Shown here piece after piece: positions 6,194-15,930 of a stretch of 55,970 bases of DNA (position 1 is the first letter of the stretch; each line of letters starts with the position of its first letter). Under the pieces are notes generated by a model. The model was given only the letters and a program-made list of their open reading frames with translations, made no database searches and was not told the origin of the DNA. Source of the DNA: a virus; IMG/VR virus record IMGVR_UViG_3300035125_000018, positions 1 to 55,970 of that record; one strand, given 5' to 3'. The position numbers were made by a program, and so were the translations under genes.

Positions 6194-6937
6194 TCAGGAA
6201 ACTACGTCCAGAACACCATCGCCCAAAAGCTCCGCTTTCGTCCGATCGAGTTCTGTCCTCTGGCGTAGTCCTTCATGAAGGTACTTGCCGAGTCCGAAGT
6301 CAGCGATCATCACGAAGTAGCCCAAGCGCCACAGGCGTTCGGTATGGATCGGAGAAGGAAACTTCTGCTCTCCGATAGGATACAGGATGTCAATGCCGTT
6401 CACGCTGTAGGCCAGGACGAAGCCCTCAGTACAGTACACGTTATGCTCTATGTTCTTGAGACTGATCCTGCGCCGGATCCAGTTGTGGGCGATCTTCAGC
6501 AGCAGGATCTTCTTCAGCGCGGCCTTGTCATAGGGCGTCTTGAGCGCAGCCATGGTCTTGATCGAGGCGCCGGTACAATCCTGAAATGCCTCGAAGTACA
6601 TCTTGTGATTCAGGGTGACAAACGTGTGCCAACGGAAAACGGCAAAGACACGTTTCCCTTCTTGGAACTCTGCGAGTCTGACCTTGAACGGAACGAGCTT
6701 GTAGTGCGGTGGGGTAGCGTATCCAACATGGATGCCGGATGGCAGGACTACGATCGGTTCATCGTGGTTGTGCTTGGCCCCGGTCGTGGAGAGGATCCCC
6801 TTGACCATGATCCAGTCCTCGAGGGACATACCCGGCTCGACCCAAAGGGTCATAACCAAGTCACCGGTACGAAACTGCTCGGGCGAGAGGTTCAGGTTCG
6901 TATTCGGATCGTATAGTACTGGGGCCTTGTCGGCCAT
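6194..6937 (-). CDS. Permuted NlpC/P60 (YiiX-like) papain-fold protein
   Basis: A 247-aa protein with the order expected of circularly permuted papain-like enzymes. A His-containing segment (AKHNHDEPIVV, His56/His58) comes before strands carrying the substrate face, and the likely nucleophile Cys169 sits in NVYCTEGFVLAY, followed by an FPSPIHTERL segment near the end. Members of this fold cleave peptides or amide/ester bonds, some in cell walls. As the last gene of the late operon it could be a virion or lysis-associated wall enzyme. No signal peptide is present. It is coupled by TAATG to the gene upstream. Confidence 0.6.
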   Translation of the reverse strand: MADKAPVLYDPNTNLNLSPEQFRTGDLVMTLWVEPGMSLEDWIMVKGILSTTGAKHNHDEPIVVLPSGIHVGYATPPHYKLVPFKVRLAEFQEGKRVFAVFRWHTFVTLNHKMYFEAFQDCTGASIKTMAALKTPYDKAALKKILLLKIAHNWIRRRISLKNIEHNVYCTEGFVLAYSVNGIDILYPIGEQKFPSPIHTERLWRLGYFVMIADFGLGKYLHEGLRQRTELDRTKAELLGDGVLDVVS

Positions 6938-7221
6938 TACGCAGCTTGCCTCGGGCGTCTGCGCCTACGCACAACGGGGAGCTGCCGGCCACCACCACGA
7001 CGCCGACGACGCCTGCGCCACTTGGCAAACGTCTGAGCGAGTGCGGCCTGTCGCTTCGTGCGGGTATCGGCCCGAGATCCGGGAGCTCGGACTTGGGCTG
7101 CATACGCGGCTGTACTCATGCCGGCCGCCTTGGCCTTGGCGCTGAACGCACCGGGACGTTTGATCACTTCGCCTCTTGGCTTGCCGAACAACTGGCCTCT
7201 TCTACGCCTTTTCCTTGCCAT
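6937..7221 (-). CDS. Small Arg-rich conserved-type virion protein
   Basis: This 94-aa protein has an Arg-rich start and end around a helical core. The core GEVIKRPGAFSAKAKAAGM plus SRADTRTKRQAALAQTF resembles small basic proteins found in many large viruses and phages that share a KRPGAF/KAGM pattern. No function is established to my knowledge. Its charge suggests contact with packaged DNA. It sits between the giant internal protein and the papain-like gene and overlaps the latter by TAATG. Confidence 0.6.
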   Translation of the reverse strand: MARKRRRRGQLFGKPRGEVIKRPGAFSAKAKAAGMSTAAYAAQVRAPGSRADTRTKRQAALAQTFAKWRRRRRRRGGGRQLPVVRRRRRPRQAA

Positions 7222-7230
7222 GACTACCTC

Positions 7231-10200
7231 CTACTCTCTGGTCTGGATTCGTTCAACTGCGGCCCGAACTGCATAGGACAGCTCGGGAGTATACTGTCTA
7301 CCAACAGCTTCGTATCTGGCCTTGAGCGAACGATCGAAGTCGCGGAGTCCCTTGCCAAGAAGAAGGATCTTCTCGGCTGCACGCTCCATGCCTTTCATGT
7401 CGTCCTTGTTCAAGGCATCGAAGAACTCTCTGTAGTACTTTGAGACTACACGACCCTTGGCTCGCTTGAACGCAATGTCAGGATCCACGCCGTTTCGTCG
7501 GGCTGCATCTATCGTGGTTGCAACGATGGATCGGAGATCAACCTTCTGGAGTCCCTTTGGCAGCTCGGTCTTGTCCACGTATGCAGCCAACGTCTTGGAC
7601 ATTGTGTAGGTCACGGATCCGGGGCTAATCCCCTTGGCCTGGGGAGCGATAAACGCAGTAGGAGAACCGTCGAACGCGGAGGTAATGGAGATCGGAAGGA
7701 ACTTCTTCACGACCTGTGCAGCGCGGGACTGCATCTTGCCCTCGGTGGTAAGCGTGCCAAGGTAGCTGTTGTCGTTGAAGGGAAGATCCCAACCGGACAC
7801 GGTTGAACCAGTGACTTGCTCATAGGCAGTCCGGACGGCCGAAGAAGATTTGCGGAGGAACATATTGGGATCCCCGAGCCAGCCTTCGAAGATCTCGTAT
7901 GCCTGCTTGCCCCATCTCATGTACTGTCTACGCTTGCCAGTGGCGCCGCCTGTATAGCCGGGGAGCTTACGCATGATCGGAGTCAGATCAATATAGGTCC
8001 TGCGGCCGGCCTCATTCATGAACGTGAAAGGAACGTCGCCTTCTTCCGGATCCCCGGCAGCGAGGAAGATGCCGAACTGCCACATATTCGGGAGCCCGAA
8101 CAGAACGATCGAAAGCATTGCCGGCCAGTACTTACGCATCATCTGGTCACGCGCAAGAGGCGACAGATTCGATACGTGCATCTTGTTGAGGATCGGGAGT
8201 CTGGTCAGACCGGAAACATTGGCGGCCGAAAGGGTCCAGTCGGGAGCGAACACCAGAGCGTGAAGGATCTGGCGGGCCTGCGGGGTGGCCCAGGTATACT
8301 GATCCCATTCCTGACCGCCAAAAGCATCGTTGATGTAACGGGCGATATCTTCCCGAACCTCTTTCTGGTCGAACTCGTCGGCCTGTGGATTCGAGTTGAG
8401 CCATTCGTTGTATACACCTTCGGCTGCGTGGAGCTTGATTCCCGGGTGGAACCTGTGCCACAGCCACTTGTCAATGAAACCCTTGTACTTGTTTAGCATA
8501 TTCAGGCCCATCGTGGCCGGCTTGCTGATCATTCCCGGTGTCCTCGAGGCCCAGTCCATAGCTCGCTGGATGTCCTGTTCAATCAGGCCGAGTCGAACGT
8601 CCGGGTTTCCAATGTCAACCATGAGGCCGGCTTCTATCCACGGAGCGAAACGCTCAGGATGGTCTTTCATGTCCTGAACAAGAGCCGTGATATTCTTCCC
8701 TGTCTGCCATGGGTGCATAGCAGGGTTCTTCATGTTCACGCCGAACGTGGCAACAAGGGATTCGAGCAACGCGAACGGATGGAAACCGGAGAACGAGAGC
8801 ATCATGAACTTCGACCAGGCATTGAAGTGTTCAATGAATCGAACGATCGCACGGTTCGAAGCGCCGTAGTGAAGAACGTTCTTCATCAGGTTTTCAGTGA
8901 CACCCTTCCGGACATAGAACTGATCAATGGACTTCGTGAGAGGCGAGTCAATCAGAGAGTAGTCGTTCTCTTCAGGACGGAACTTCTCCATCAAACGATT
9001 CAGGTTTGCTCGGGGGCTGGCTCCTGAGTCGTAGTCCTCGTCCATGAAGTTGGCTAGGTTCCGGGCGTTCTCTTCCAGAACAACGTCGTCTATGAGCTGG
9101 TTTTCGCCGACAGGGATCTCGCCTCGCTTGATCGGAATAACGATCGGGGCGCCGTCAACGTCACGCAGCACGGCCGCGGCCGACACAAGGCCCTTGTTCC
9201 GAGCGGCTGACCACACGGTATTGTTCCAGTCCTTGTAGAGAGCGAGTGCATTGAGGGTACGGGGCACGCGCTTATGGATCTCGGCCGCTTCCTGATACGT
9301 GGGGATCCTCCGGGGCTTCGCCTGGGGAGTGCCTTCGATAATGCTCTTGACCGTTGCCTGCCGTTCGGTGGCCGACATCGGAGCATACCTGTGAGTCACG
9401 TAGTTGGTAACGTAGTTGATCCATTCGTTCTCGGAAAACTCGTTCATGATCCTGTTCGCTTCTTCCCGAGCTTCATCGAAACGCTGGCGCATACGCTTCA
9501 TGACCTCGGCAGAATCAATCACCTTGAGATCGCGCGTCCGGACATATTCATCCCAAGCATCGAGCAGATCCTTCGGGCTAACTTCATTCCCTGCTTCGTC
9601 TGTCAGGAACGTGATCTCGCCGGTAGCAGGATTCTTGGTAACGGGGATCCGGTTGGATCCATCGAGAGCTGCGCCGACACCAACAAGGAAAGCGTTGGCA
9701 CGGTCCTTGTGGCCCTCGGGCATATCCTTGGCCTTGTCGTCGAGCCCGAGATCGGAACGCATCTTGTCCAAGAACGCAGTCTCACGGAACTTCGCGGCCC
9801 GGATGTTGCGATTGATCTCGAGTAGCTTCTTGTGGAACGCCGCCGGCCCGACGTTGAACCAGTTGTTGTACTCTTCGAAGATGTCGTCTATGGACTCGAG
9901 TACTCTGGTATCCTCGTCCTGCTGTTCGGTGAGCTCGAACTCTGCATTGTTCATCTGCTCGGTGAGTGCGCCCCGCATCTCTTCGTTGAATCGCGGCAAC
10001 GGAGCCAGCTCTCCGGGCATAATCGTAGGTTCTTCTCTCCGTTCTGCCTCATACTCTGCAACACGGCGCCGGGCTTCTTCTTCTGTCAGCCCTGTAAGGT
10101 CCGGAGGGATATCAATATCCTGAGCATCCTCGGGAAGATCCGGACGAAAAGCAAACGTCCGGCCTTCAAACGGAGCTGGTCGAAGCAGGTTGCCAAAGGC

Positions 10201-13200
10201 TCGCTGATCTTCGATCGTGAGATTTCTCCAGAGCTGTCGGCGTGCGCGTTCGTCGCCAGCCAAGGCACGCTCGATCATGTTGGTATAGTTGCGGGCTTCC
10301 TGATCGGAGAAGCGGCGCATATTGTTGAACCGACGAACCGCTTGGAAGATACGATACGGGAGAGTACCAGGCCGCGGAGTAATGGCCATGCCCTGTTCGA
10401 GAGCGAAGGTGCGGCCCTCGGCCAAGGCCCTTTGTCGGGCATCCTCGAACGCACGTTCCATCTCTGTCGTGAAGGTGCGCTGTGCGGTGTCGCCTTCAGT
10501 GATCTTCTCCCGGCGCATCTCCGGGCTCATGGCTGCGTTCCATGCCTCGGAAAATACAGGCATCCAATCCGGACCTACGATCTTGTCGCCTCGACGCTGA
10601 TCAAGTCCGGCCACAACGATTCGACGCGCACGGTTCGTAACAAGGAAGTCATGTATCTGTTCGGCAAACTCCCTGATCTTTGCCTTGTCACCCTTCATGG
10701 CGCGAAGCTCATCAACGGAAACCATCAGCTTTGCAGCACGGCGAGAGAGTCCGGTTGCCTCGACAGCAACGGGCTGAGTAAGACGCTGCGGACGGAGAAC
10801 AATCTCTTCCTGTAGGCGCTGCCTGATCTCTTCGACGCGAGCCGGATCACGTTCAACGCCCTGTCGGCGAGCAACACGTTGGGCCAGCTCACGGACACGC
10901 GCTGGATCCTGCCTGAGCTGTGACAGTTCTTCGGCTGAGATCAAGGGAGTACGGATATCACCACGTTCTACGAAGTCTCGCTGGCCGAACGGACTGACAT
11001 CGAGTGCAGCCAAGACTTCCGCACGATCGCCTCGGGGCAACACTCCGGTTTCTGCTGCCAATCCCATTCTCTGAATCGGATTTCCAAGAGGATCTTCAAG
11101 ACCACGCTCTGAAAGATCCACAACACCAATCATCGCTTCAGGCTGTTGTCCCATCTCGGAAGCCAGCTCGTATGCCTCGTTGACTAGGCCCCTATAGTTC
11201 TCATCGTTCACACGTTCGGGAGCCAAGAACGCATCCCAAACCTGATCGAGCTTCTTGCGGAGAGCTTCTGTGCCTTCACGCTCGACACGGACGCCCGGAC
11301 GGTCGGCCTCGGGAACGGTCAACCGCTGCATGATTTCACGGATCCGTGTAGATCCTTCTTCTTCACCGATCGTACGATCGCGGAGAACATCGAGAGAATC
11401 GAGTATGACAGCGATATCCGGTTCAGGTAGCAGGATGGCATCCTCTGCCTTGACCAAGTGAGGGACCTGGCTCATGTCTCTGGTTTCAGCCCAATCGCCG
11501 GCAATGTCTACCCAATCGTTCAACGAACGGTAGACCAGGCGCCCTTTGATTTCCCGAACGGGATCCTTGAGTTTCTTGTTGACCGGAGGAACCATGTTTC
11601 TGTCTACGATCACAGCGTTCGGGAGTCTCCGGCCCTGCTGATTCGCAAAGCGGAGCATACCAGTACCACCGGTTACGACAAGTACACGGACCTGATCACG
11701 GAGAGGCGCATCGGTAAGCGGGATCATTCTCCAGAACGGACGAACATCCATCGGCCGGAACGTATCGGGTATACCACGACGGCCGCGAAGAGGCTGATAG
11801 AATGATTCTTCCCCGAGAGCCCGTTCTTCCCGAGCCTGTGCCATCTCTTCTTCGGTCATGGCGAACGCCGGCCGGACTTCCGGAGACAATGGAAGTGCGG
11901 CTCCTGCGCGAACCGGACGAAGCGCGGCAACAGGTGGACCTGTCTGGAACATCTGTCGGGGAACGTCCTCGAGTTGCCGTATGAGAGATTCCTTGGATAC
12001 AGGATTATCTTCGGGAATGACTGTCATGCGGCGCAGGCCACGGCTTTGACTTTCCATCTTCTCGGCCAACTGTTCGGCGCGTTCCCTGTCCCTGTAGCGA
12101 TACCGTGTTCTTGCAGATGTTCCGTCCGGACGGATCTGCGCGACAACGAAACGTGTTCTCCTGGGCGGCTTGTATCCCAAGGCCACGGCATCGTTGTAGA
12201 TATCTTCGGCCGTGACTTCGCCCCATTCATTCAGCCAACGTTCCATCGGAGATTCGGGGATCTCTTCACCCTTGGCTCTGCGGTCCTCGACGTTCGCATG
12301 AATCTGCTTCAGCCATTCGGGAGCCACGGCTGCAGCATCGGCCGCGCTGAAAGCACGCTCGAACTGCGGTGGCGTAGGATATGCAATCTCTTCGTAGTCA
12401 ACACGCAGAGAAAGACCGGTACGCTCTCTTGGCTCGGCAAGAGAAACGACAACACGGAAGATTGGACGGCCTTCGGCATCAACCTCGTTGGTCGGGATGA
12501 ACTTGACTTCTTCGGACTCGGCGATCGGCGGCTGTTCGAACGCGGCCCTCCGGACCTGCCTTGCGCTGATAACCTTTCGCCGGCGCTCCGGTACTTGTCT
12601 ACGGGCAGCTTCCGCGGCCGCTGGAAGAACGATGTTCGGATCCAGTATGACTTCCCCTCCGCGCACAACGTACTCTCGATCGGCATGTGCATCCCAAGCC
12701 TGAGCTCGTCGTTTCTCTGCTTCGAATCGCTCGGTAACTTCCTCGAGAGAAACGAGTCCTTGCTCGACACCTGAACGCTCACCGAGTCGAATTCCCTTCG
12801 GACCCTCGTTCCTATTGACCGTGGCGTTCGCGAAATTCTTGGTGGCATGAAGCATACGCTTGTACCTGTAGTACACTGTATCTGCCAAGGCTGGATCGAA
12901 CTCGTCCTTCTCGGAGATCACACTGACATCGAGTTGCAGGGCAGGATTGACCAGTGTCCATTTGAAGGCCGGCTTGAACACTCCGGGGAACTGTGCCTGT
13001 TCTGCGGTCCTGGGGACGGTACGATAGAGAAGCTGAACGAAGTTACCTTCACCGTCCATGAGATTCGTAGCGTACTGCAGTATATCCCCGTACCCGTCAA
13101 CGAGCGTTCCCTGCCTGAGTACAGGAGTACGTTGGGTTTCCTCGATCGCGCTCTCGAGAGAGAACGTGACACCCTTGATACGCATTTCACGAAGAACGCG

Positions 13201-15930
13201 ACGGACACCTTCGAGATTCGCAGCTTGACGGAGATCCTTGTGTACGGCCAGGTTCAACAGCCCGATCTCAGGAGTAGGCTTTGCCTTGGCTACAATCTCT
13301 CTCAGGCGTGCAGCTCGGCCAGCCTTTCGTTCCTCGAGGGCTTCCCGAAGCTCGGCTTCTCTTTCGCCGATCTCGAGAGGCGGCTGCTTTACGCGGGAGA
13401 AATTCTTGAGCATCGTTTCACCGATGATATCGCGGAAGTTACGCATGACATCTTCGGGAACGTCTACACCAACGAGCTGCCGGGAATGGGAATCGAGATC
13501 CCTGTGCGTCTGGAATCCAAGGCCGGAGATCATGTACGTTTTCACGGCCCACTCGAAACGGCCTTGAGGCGTGGAGAGCATTTGGAACTGAGCCTCTTCC
13601 CGCTTGTTGCGCTTCTTCTTGTTGGCCAGCTCCGTGTGTCTGTTCTTTGCCCAAACGTCAATGGCCGGCGGGAGTCTCATTTCGCCTGTGTCCTGCTTGA
13701 CCTTGGCTTCGATCATATCCTCGACAATGCTGATCTCCGAAGCTGCGGTCGAGATGTCTATTTCCGTGCCTTTCTTGTTGGTCATAGCTGCACGATACAT
13801 GGCGTAACGCGCTTCACCGTTCGGGCCTTCATGATCGTATGCCTCGGAAGCAGCCGGGATCCAGTAACCAGCTTCTTCGTTGAACTGTTCCCTGGTCCCG
13901 ACGTAGACAACAGGCAGAGTCTCGAAAACCCGAGCGTTAAGGTTCGGATCCGCGAGGACTTTCTGCATCATCTTGTAGCGATCCTTGATATAGGTCATAT
14001 CGTTGGTATTCCAACGAAGCCGGAAGTCATTCCTCTGTTCGGTCGTCAGCTTCTCCCATGGAGTACTGAACTGCGTGATGTCGGCCTCACCAATCCGCGC
14101 TTCCTCTTCCCGAGCATCCACGTTCTTGACCGGAGTGATATTCGTTCGCTTCTGAAACTCGACAACTTCCTGCGGGCTCAAGCCTTCATTCTTGATGAAG
14201 AATCTTCGGTTCTTCTTCGTCTCTTTGACGATGATGCGGCCTTCCTTCACATCGGCATTGAACTTGGCGACATCCTCAGCCGTGAGGATCCCCTTTGAAT
14301 GAACACCTCTGAGCATTGAAAGAGCTTCAGTGATGGCATCAAGACCGGCCCGAGGATTGTCGGGCTGTGCTTTCTTGGCTCGTTCATAAGCGTTCCGCAT
14401 ATTCTGAACAAACGAATTGGGAAGAATGTCCCTCACGGATCCGCGCCGAGTGTCACCAAAAATACGAGTCAGAAACTCAAACGGAGTACCCTTAAACCAG
14501 TTATCAGATTCTTGGTTGAGCAATCTCCACAGCTCGTCTGTTTTCGTGCTTGCCTCTTCTTCAGTTTCGACAATGGCATCCTCGTTCTTCATTACCATGT
14601 TCTGAACGAGCTTCATGTTCTTGGCTGCCTGGAAGTAGGGAACGCCTCCCTCGATACGACCAAGACCATTTGCCATCAGGGGCAACGCGGAGAACGCAAC
14701 AGCTTCGGCCGAGAGCTGCTTCATCCCCGGCCAGAGACTACGAACAGCATTACCAAGGCCGGCTTTACCTTCGACGCCAAACAGGCCACGAAGAAAATCC
14801 CCGACACGTTCTTCGCCGATTTCCTCGAGAACATTATTCACGCCCATATAGTTAAGTGCGGTCCAGGCGGCCTTTGTTCCCATTGTACCGTTACGGGCAG
14901 AGATCCAACTGAAGATACCGGCGCGTCCGAGCTTCTGAGCAACGCCTTGAGGAAGCAGTCTCTTGGCTGCAGCTCCGAGATACCGGCCGGAAAACTCTGC
15001 AGCATATTCAAAATTCATATCCATGATGCCCTTGGCAACCGACCAACCAACAGTCTCATCTCCTTGGGCGAGGGCATTACGCAAACGGCGGTTTGCGATG
15101 GACTGACCTGTGCGGGCAGGATTCAAGGCTTGCTGCAGGAGTGCGTATGTCTCGAGCTCGGCGCCGACCTTCGCGATCTTCCCGAGAACTGTCGCGGCTT
15201 TCTTGCGGCCAGTGGCTTTCGCAAAGCCTTTAATCGTAGCCTGTTCGAGAGATTCACCAACAGCCTGCGGAATAGCAAATCCTCGAGCTGCGGCCTTCGT
15301 GAGTTTTCCGGTAATCTTCGCGGCCTTCTTTCCGAGTCCACGATAAACCATCCTGGTCAACCACTTGCGAGCTCTCTGTCGGGCTGCTGTCTTGGCTATA
15401 GTTCTTCCTGCGATATCTGCGCCGATCGCGGTTGTCGTAGGCTCAGGAGCCAGAAGGCCAGCAAGAACAAAAGCGGCCGCGACCTCGGATCCATAGGCGA
15501 CAGCGCCTTGAATGATGTCAACAACCAAGGCCCCGAAGGTCTGTTTCTTCTTCCGGTTCTGAAACTCCATGTAGTAATTCAGATCGAGAAGTTCCTGATC
15601 GGAAACGTAGTGGCCCTTGCTGACCTTCTCTGCGGTCTTGGCGATTCCGAGAGCATACGGGATCTCTGCATACGAACCTACGAACGGAACATCCTTCTTC
15701 TCGGGATCGAACATTTCTTCGAAGATCCCGCGCCGACGTTCCTGATTCTTCTGTACGAGATCGAGGTACGCTTCACCACCGGACAGATTCTCGACAGGAT
15801 TCTCGAGAGGGCGGCCGATCCAATGTGCCGTAGGATATCCGGATGATACAAGATCCGAAGGGGATCCTGCCGCATACGGCTCAATAACCGTGTAGCCCGG
15901 ATTCTCTGGCTCTATGATCGTGTAGCTCAT
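7231..15930 (-). CDS. Giant internal virion protein (2,899 aa), large polyvalent-type
   Basis: It takes up about 16% of the genome. Residues 130-440 contain hydrophobic Ala/Gly-rich helices (VAYGSEVAAAFVLAGLLAP) that could insert in membranes. The middle is mostly charged helix with a few alpha/beta patches, such as VRVLVVTGGTGM. The last 400 residues match the pattern of a domain at the end of large polyvalent phage proteins: FHPGIKLHAAEGVY, ARYINDAFGG, HALVFAPDWTLSAANV. Such proteins are packaged in podovirus capsids and ejected with DNA. I saw no RNA polymerase motif. It overlaps the upstream gene by ATGA. Its role as an ejection protein is inferred from size, position and the C-terminal pattern. 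Confidence 0.75.
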   Translation of the reverse strand: MSYTIIEPENPGYTVIEPYAAGSPSDLVSSGYPTAHWIGRPLENPVENLSGGEAYLDLVQKNQERRRGIFEEMFDPEKKDVPFVGSYAEIPYALGIAKTAEKVSKGHYVSDQELLDLNYYMEFQNRKKKQTFGALVVDIIQGAVAYGSEVAAAFVLAGLLAPEPTTTAIGADIAGRTIAKTAARQRARKWLTRMVYRGLGKKAAKITGKLTKAAARGFAIPQAVGESLEQATIKGFAKATGRKKAATVLGKIAKVGAELETYALLQQALNPARTGQSIANRRLRNALAQGDETVGWSVAKGIMDMNFEYAAEFSGRYLGAAAKRLLPQGVAQKLGRAGIFSWISARNGTMGTKAAWTALNYMGVNNVLEEIGEERVGDFLRGLFGVEGKAGLGNAVRSLWPGMKQLSAEAVAFSALPLMANGLGRIEGGVPYFQAAKNMKLVQNMVMKNEDAIVETEEEASTKTDELWRLLNQESDNWFKGTPFEFLTRIFGDTRRGSVRDILPNSFVQNMRNAYERAKKAQPDNPRAGLDAITEALSMLRGVHSKGILTAEDVAKFNADVKEGRIIVKETKKNRRFFIKNEGLSPQEVVEFQKRTNITPVKNVDAREEEARIGEADITQFSTPWEKLTTEQRNDFRLRWNTNDMTYIKDRYKMMQKVLADPNLNARVFETLPVVYVGTREQFNEEAGYWIPAASEAYDHEGPNGEARYAMYRAAMTNKKGTEIDISTAASEISIVEDMIEAKVKQDTGEMRLPPAIDVWAKNRHTELANKKKRNKREEAQFQMLSTPQGRFEWAVKTYMISGLGFQTHRDLDSHSRQLVGVDVPEDVMRNFRDIIGETMLKNFSRVKQPPLEIGEREAELREALEERKAGRAARLREIVAKAKPTPEIGLLNLAVHKDLRQAANLEGVRRVLREMRIKGVTFSLESAIEETQRTPVLRQGTLVDGYGDILQYATNLMDGEGNFVQLLYRTVPRTAEQAQFPGVFKPAFKWTLVNPALQLDVSVISEKDEFDPALADTVYYRYKRMLHATKNFANATVNRNEGPKGIRLGERSGVEQGLVSLEEVTERFEAEKRRAQAWDAHADREYVVRGGEVILDPNIVLPAAAEAARRQVPERRRKVISARQVRRAAFEQPPIAESEEVKFIPTNEVDAEGRPIFRVVVSLAEPRERTGLSLRVDYEEIAYPTPPQFERAFSAADAAAVAPEWLKQIHANVEDRRAKGEEIPESPMERWLNEWGEVTAEDIYNDAVALGYKPPRRTRFVVAQIRPDGTSARTRYRYRDRERAEQLAEKMESQSRGLRRMTVIPEDNPVSKESLIRQLEDVPRQMFQTGPPVAALRPVRAGAALPLSPEVRPAFAMTEEEMAQAREERALGEESFYQPLRGRRGIPDTFRPMDVRPFWRMIPLTDAPLRDQVRVLVVTGGTGMLRFANQQGRRLPNAVIVDRNMVPPVNKKLKDPVREIKGRLVYRSLNDWVDIAGDWAETRDMSQVPHLVKAEDAILLPEPDIAVILDSLDVLRDRTIGEEEGSTRIREIMQRLTVPEADRPGVRVEREGTEALRKKLDQVWDAFLAPERVNDENYRGLVNEAYELASEMGQQPEAMIGVVDLSERGLEDPLGNPIQRMGLAAETGVLPRGDRAEVLAALDVSPFGQRDFVERGDIRTPLISAEELSQLRQDPARVRELAQRVARRQGVERDPARVEEIRQRLQEEIVLRPQRLTQPVAVEATGLSRRAAKLMVSVDELRAMKGDKAKIREFAEQIHDFLVTNRARRIVVAGLDQRRGDKIVGPDWMPVFSEAWNAAMSPEMRREKITEGDTAQRTFTTEMERAFEDARQRALAEGRTFALEQGMAITPRPGTLPYRIFQAVRRFNNMRRFSDQEARNYTNMIERALAGDERARRQLWRNLTIEDQRAFGNLLRPAPFEGRTFAFRPDLPEDAQDIDIPPDLTGLTEEEARRRVAEYEAERREEPTIMPGELAPLPRFNEEMRGALTEQMNNAEFELTEQQDEDTRVLESIDDIFEEYNNWFNVGPAAFHKKLLEINRNIRAAKFRETAFLDKMRSDLGLDDKAKDMPEGHKDRANAFLVGVGAALDGSNRIPVTKNPATGEITFLTDEAGNEVSPKDLLDAWDEYVRTRDLKVIDSAEVMKRMRQRFDEAREEANRIMNEFSENEWINYVTNYVTHRYAPMSATERQATVKSIIEGTPQAKPRRIPTYQEAAEIHKRVPRTLNALALYKDWNNTVWSAARNKGLVSAAAVLRDVDGAPIVIPIKRGEIPVGENQLIDDVVLEENARNLANFMDEDYDSGASPRANLNRLMEKFRPEENDYSLIDSPLTKSIDQFYVRKGVTENLMKNVLHYGASNRAIVRFIEHFNAWSKFMMLSFSGFHPFALLESLVATFGVNMKNPAMHPWQTGKNITALVQDMKDHPERFAPWIEAGLMVDIGNPDVRLGLIEQDIQRAMDWASRTPGMISKPATMGLNMLNKYKGFIDKWLWHRFHPGIKLHAAEGVYNEWLNSNPQADEFDQKEVREDIARYINDAFGGQEWDQYTWATPQARQILHALVFAPDWTLSAANVSGLTRLPILNKMHVSNLSPLARDQMMRKYWPAMLSIVLFGLPNMWQFGIFLAAGDPEEGDVPFTFMNEAGRRTYIDLTPIMRKLPGYTGGATGKRRQYMRWGKQAYEIFEGWLGDPNMFLRKSSSAVRTAYEQVTGSTVSGWDLPFNDNSYLGTLTTEGKMQSRAAQVVKKFLPISITSAFDGSPTAFIAPQAKGISPGSVTYTMSKTLAAYVDKTELPKGLQKVDLRSIVATTIDAARRNGVDPDIAFKRAKGRVVSKYYREFFDALNKDDMKGMERAAEKILLLGKGLRDFDRSLKARYEAVGRQYTPELSYAVRAAVERIQTRE

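Noticed and set aside
12847-14298. Long plus-strand frame opposite the giant virion gene
   Set aside because: It is antisense to a clear coding region and its translation shows no domain; it is a shadow frame.
7231-15930. Virion RNA polymerase of the N4 type
   Set aside because: The size and position would fit, but no T7-like polymerase motif could be read in the protein.
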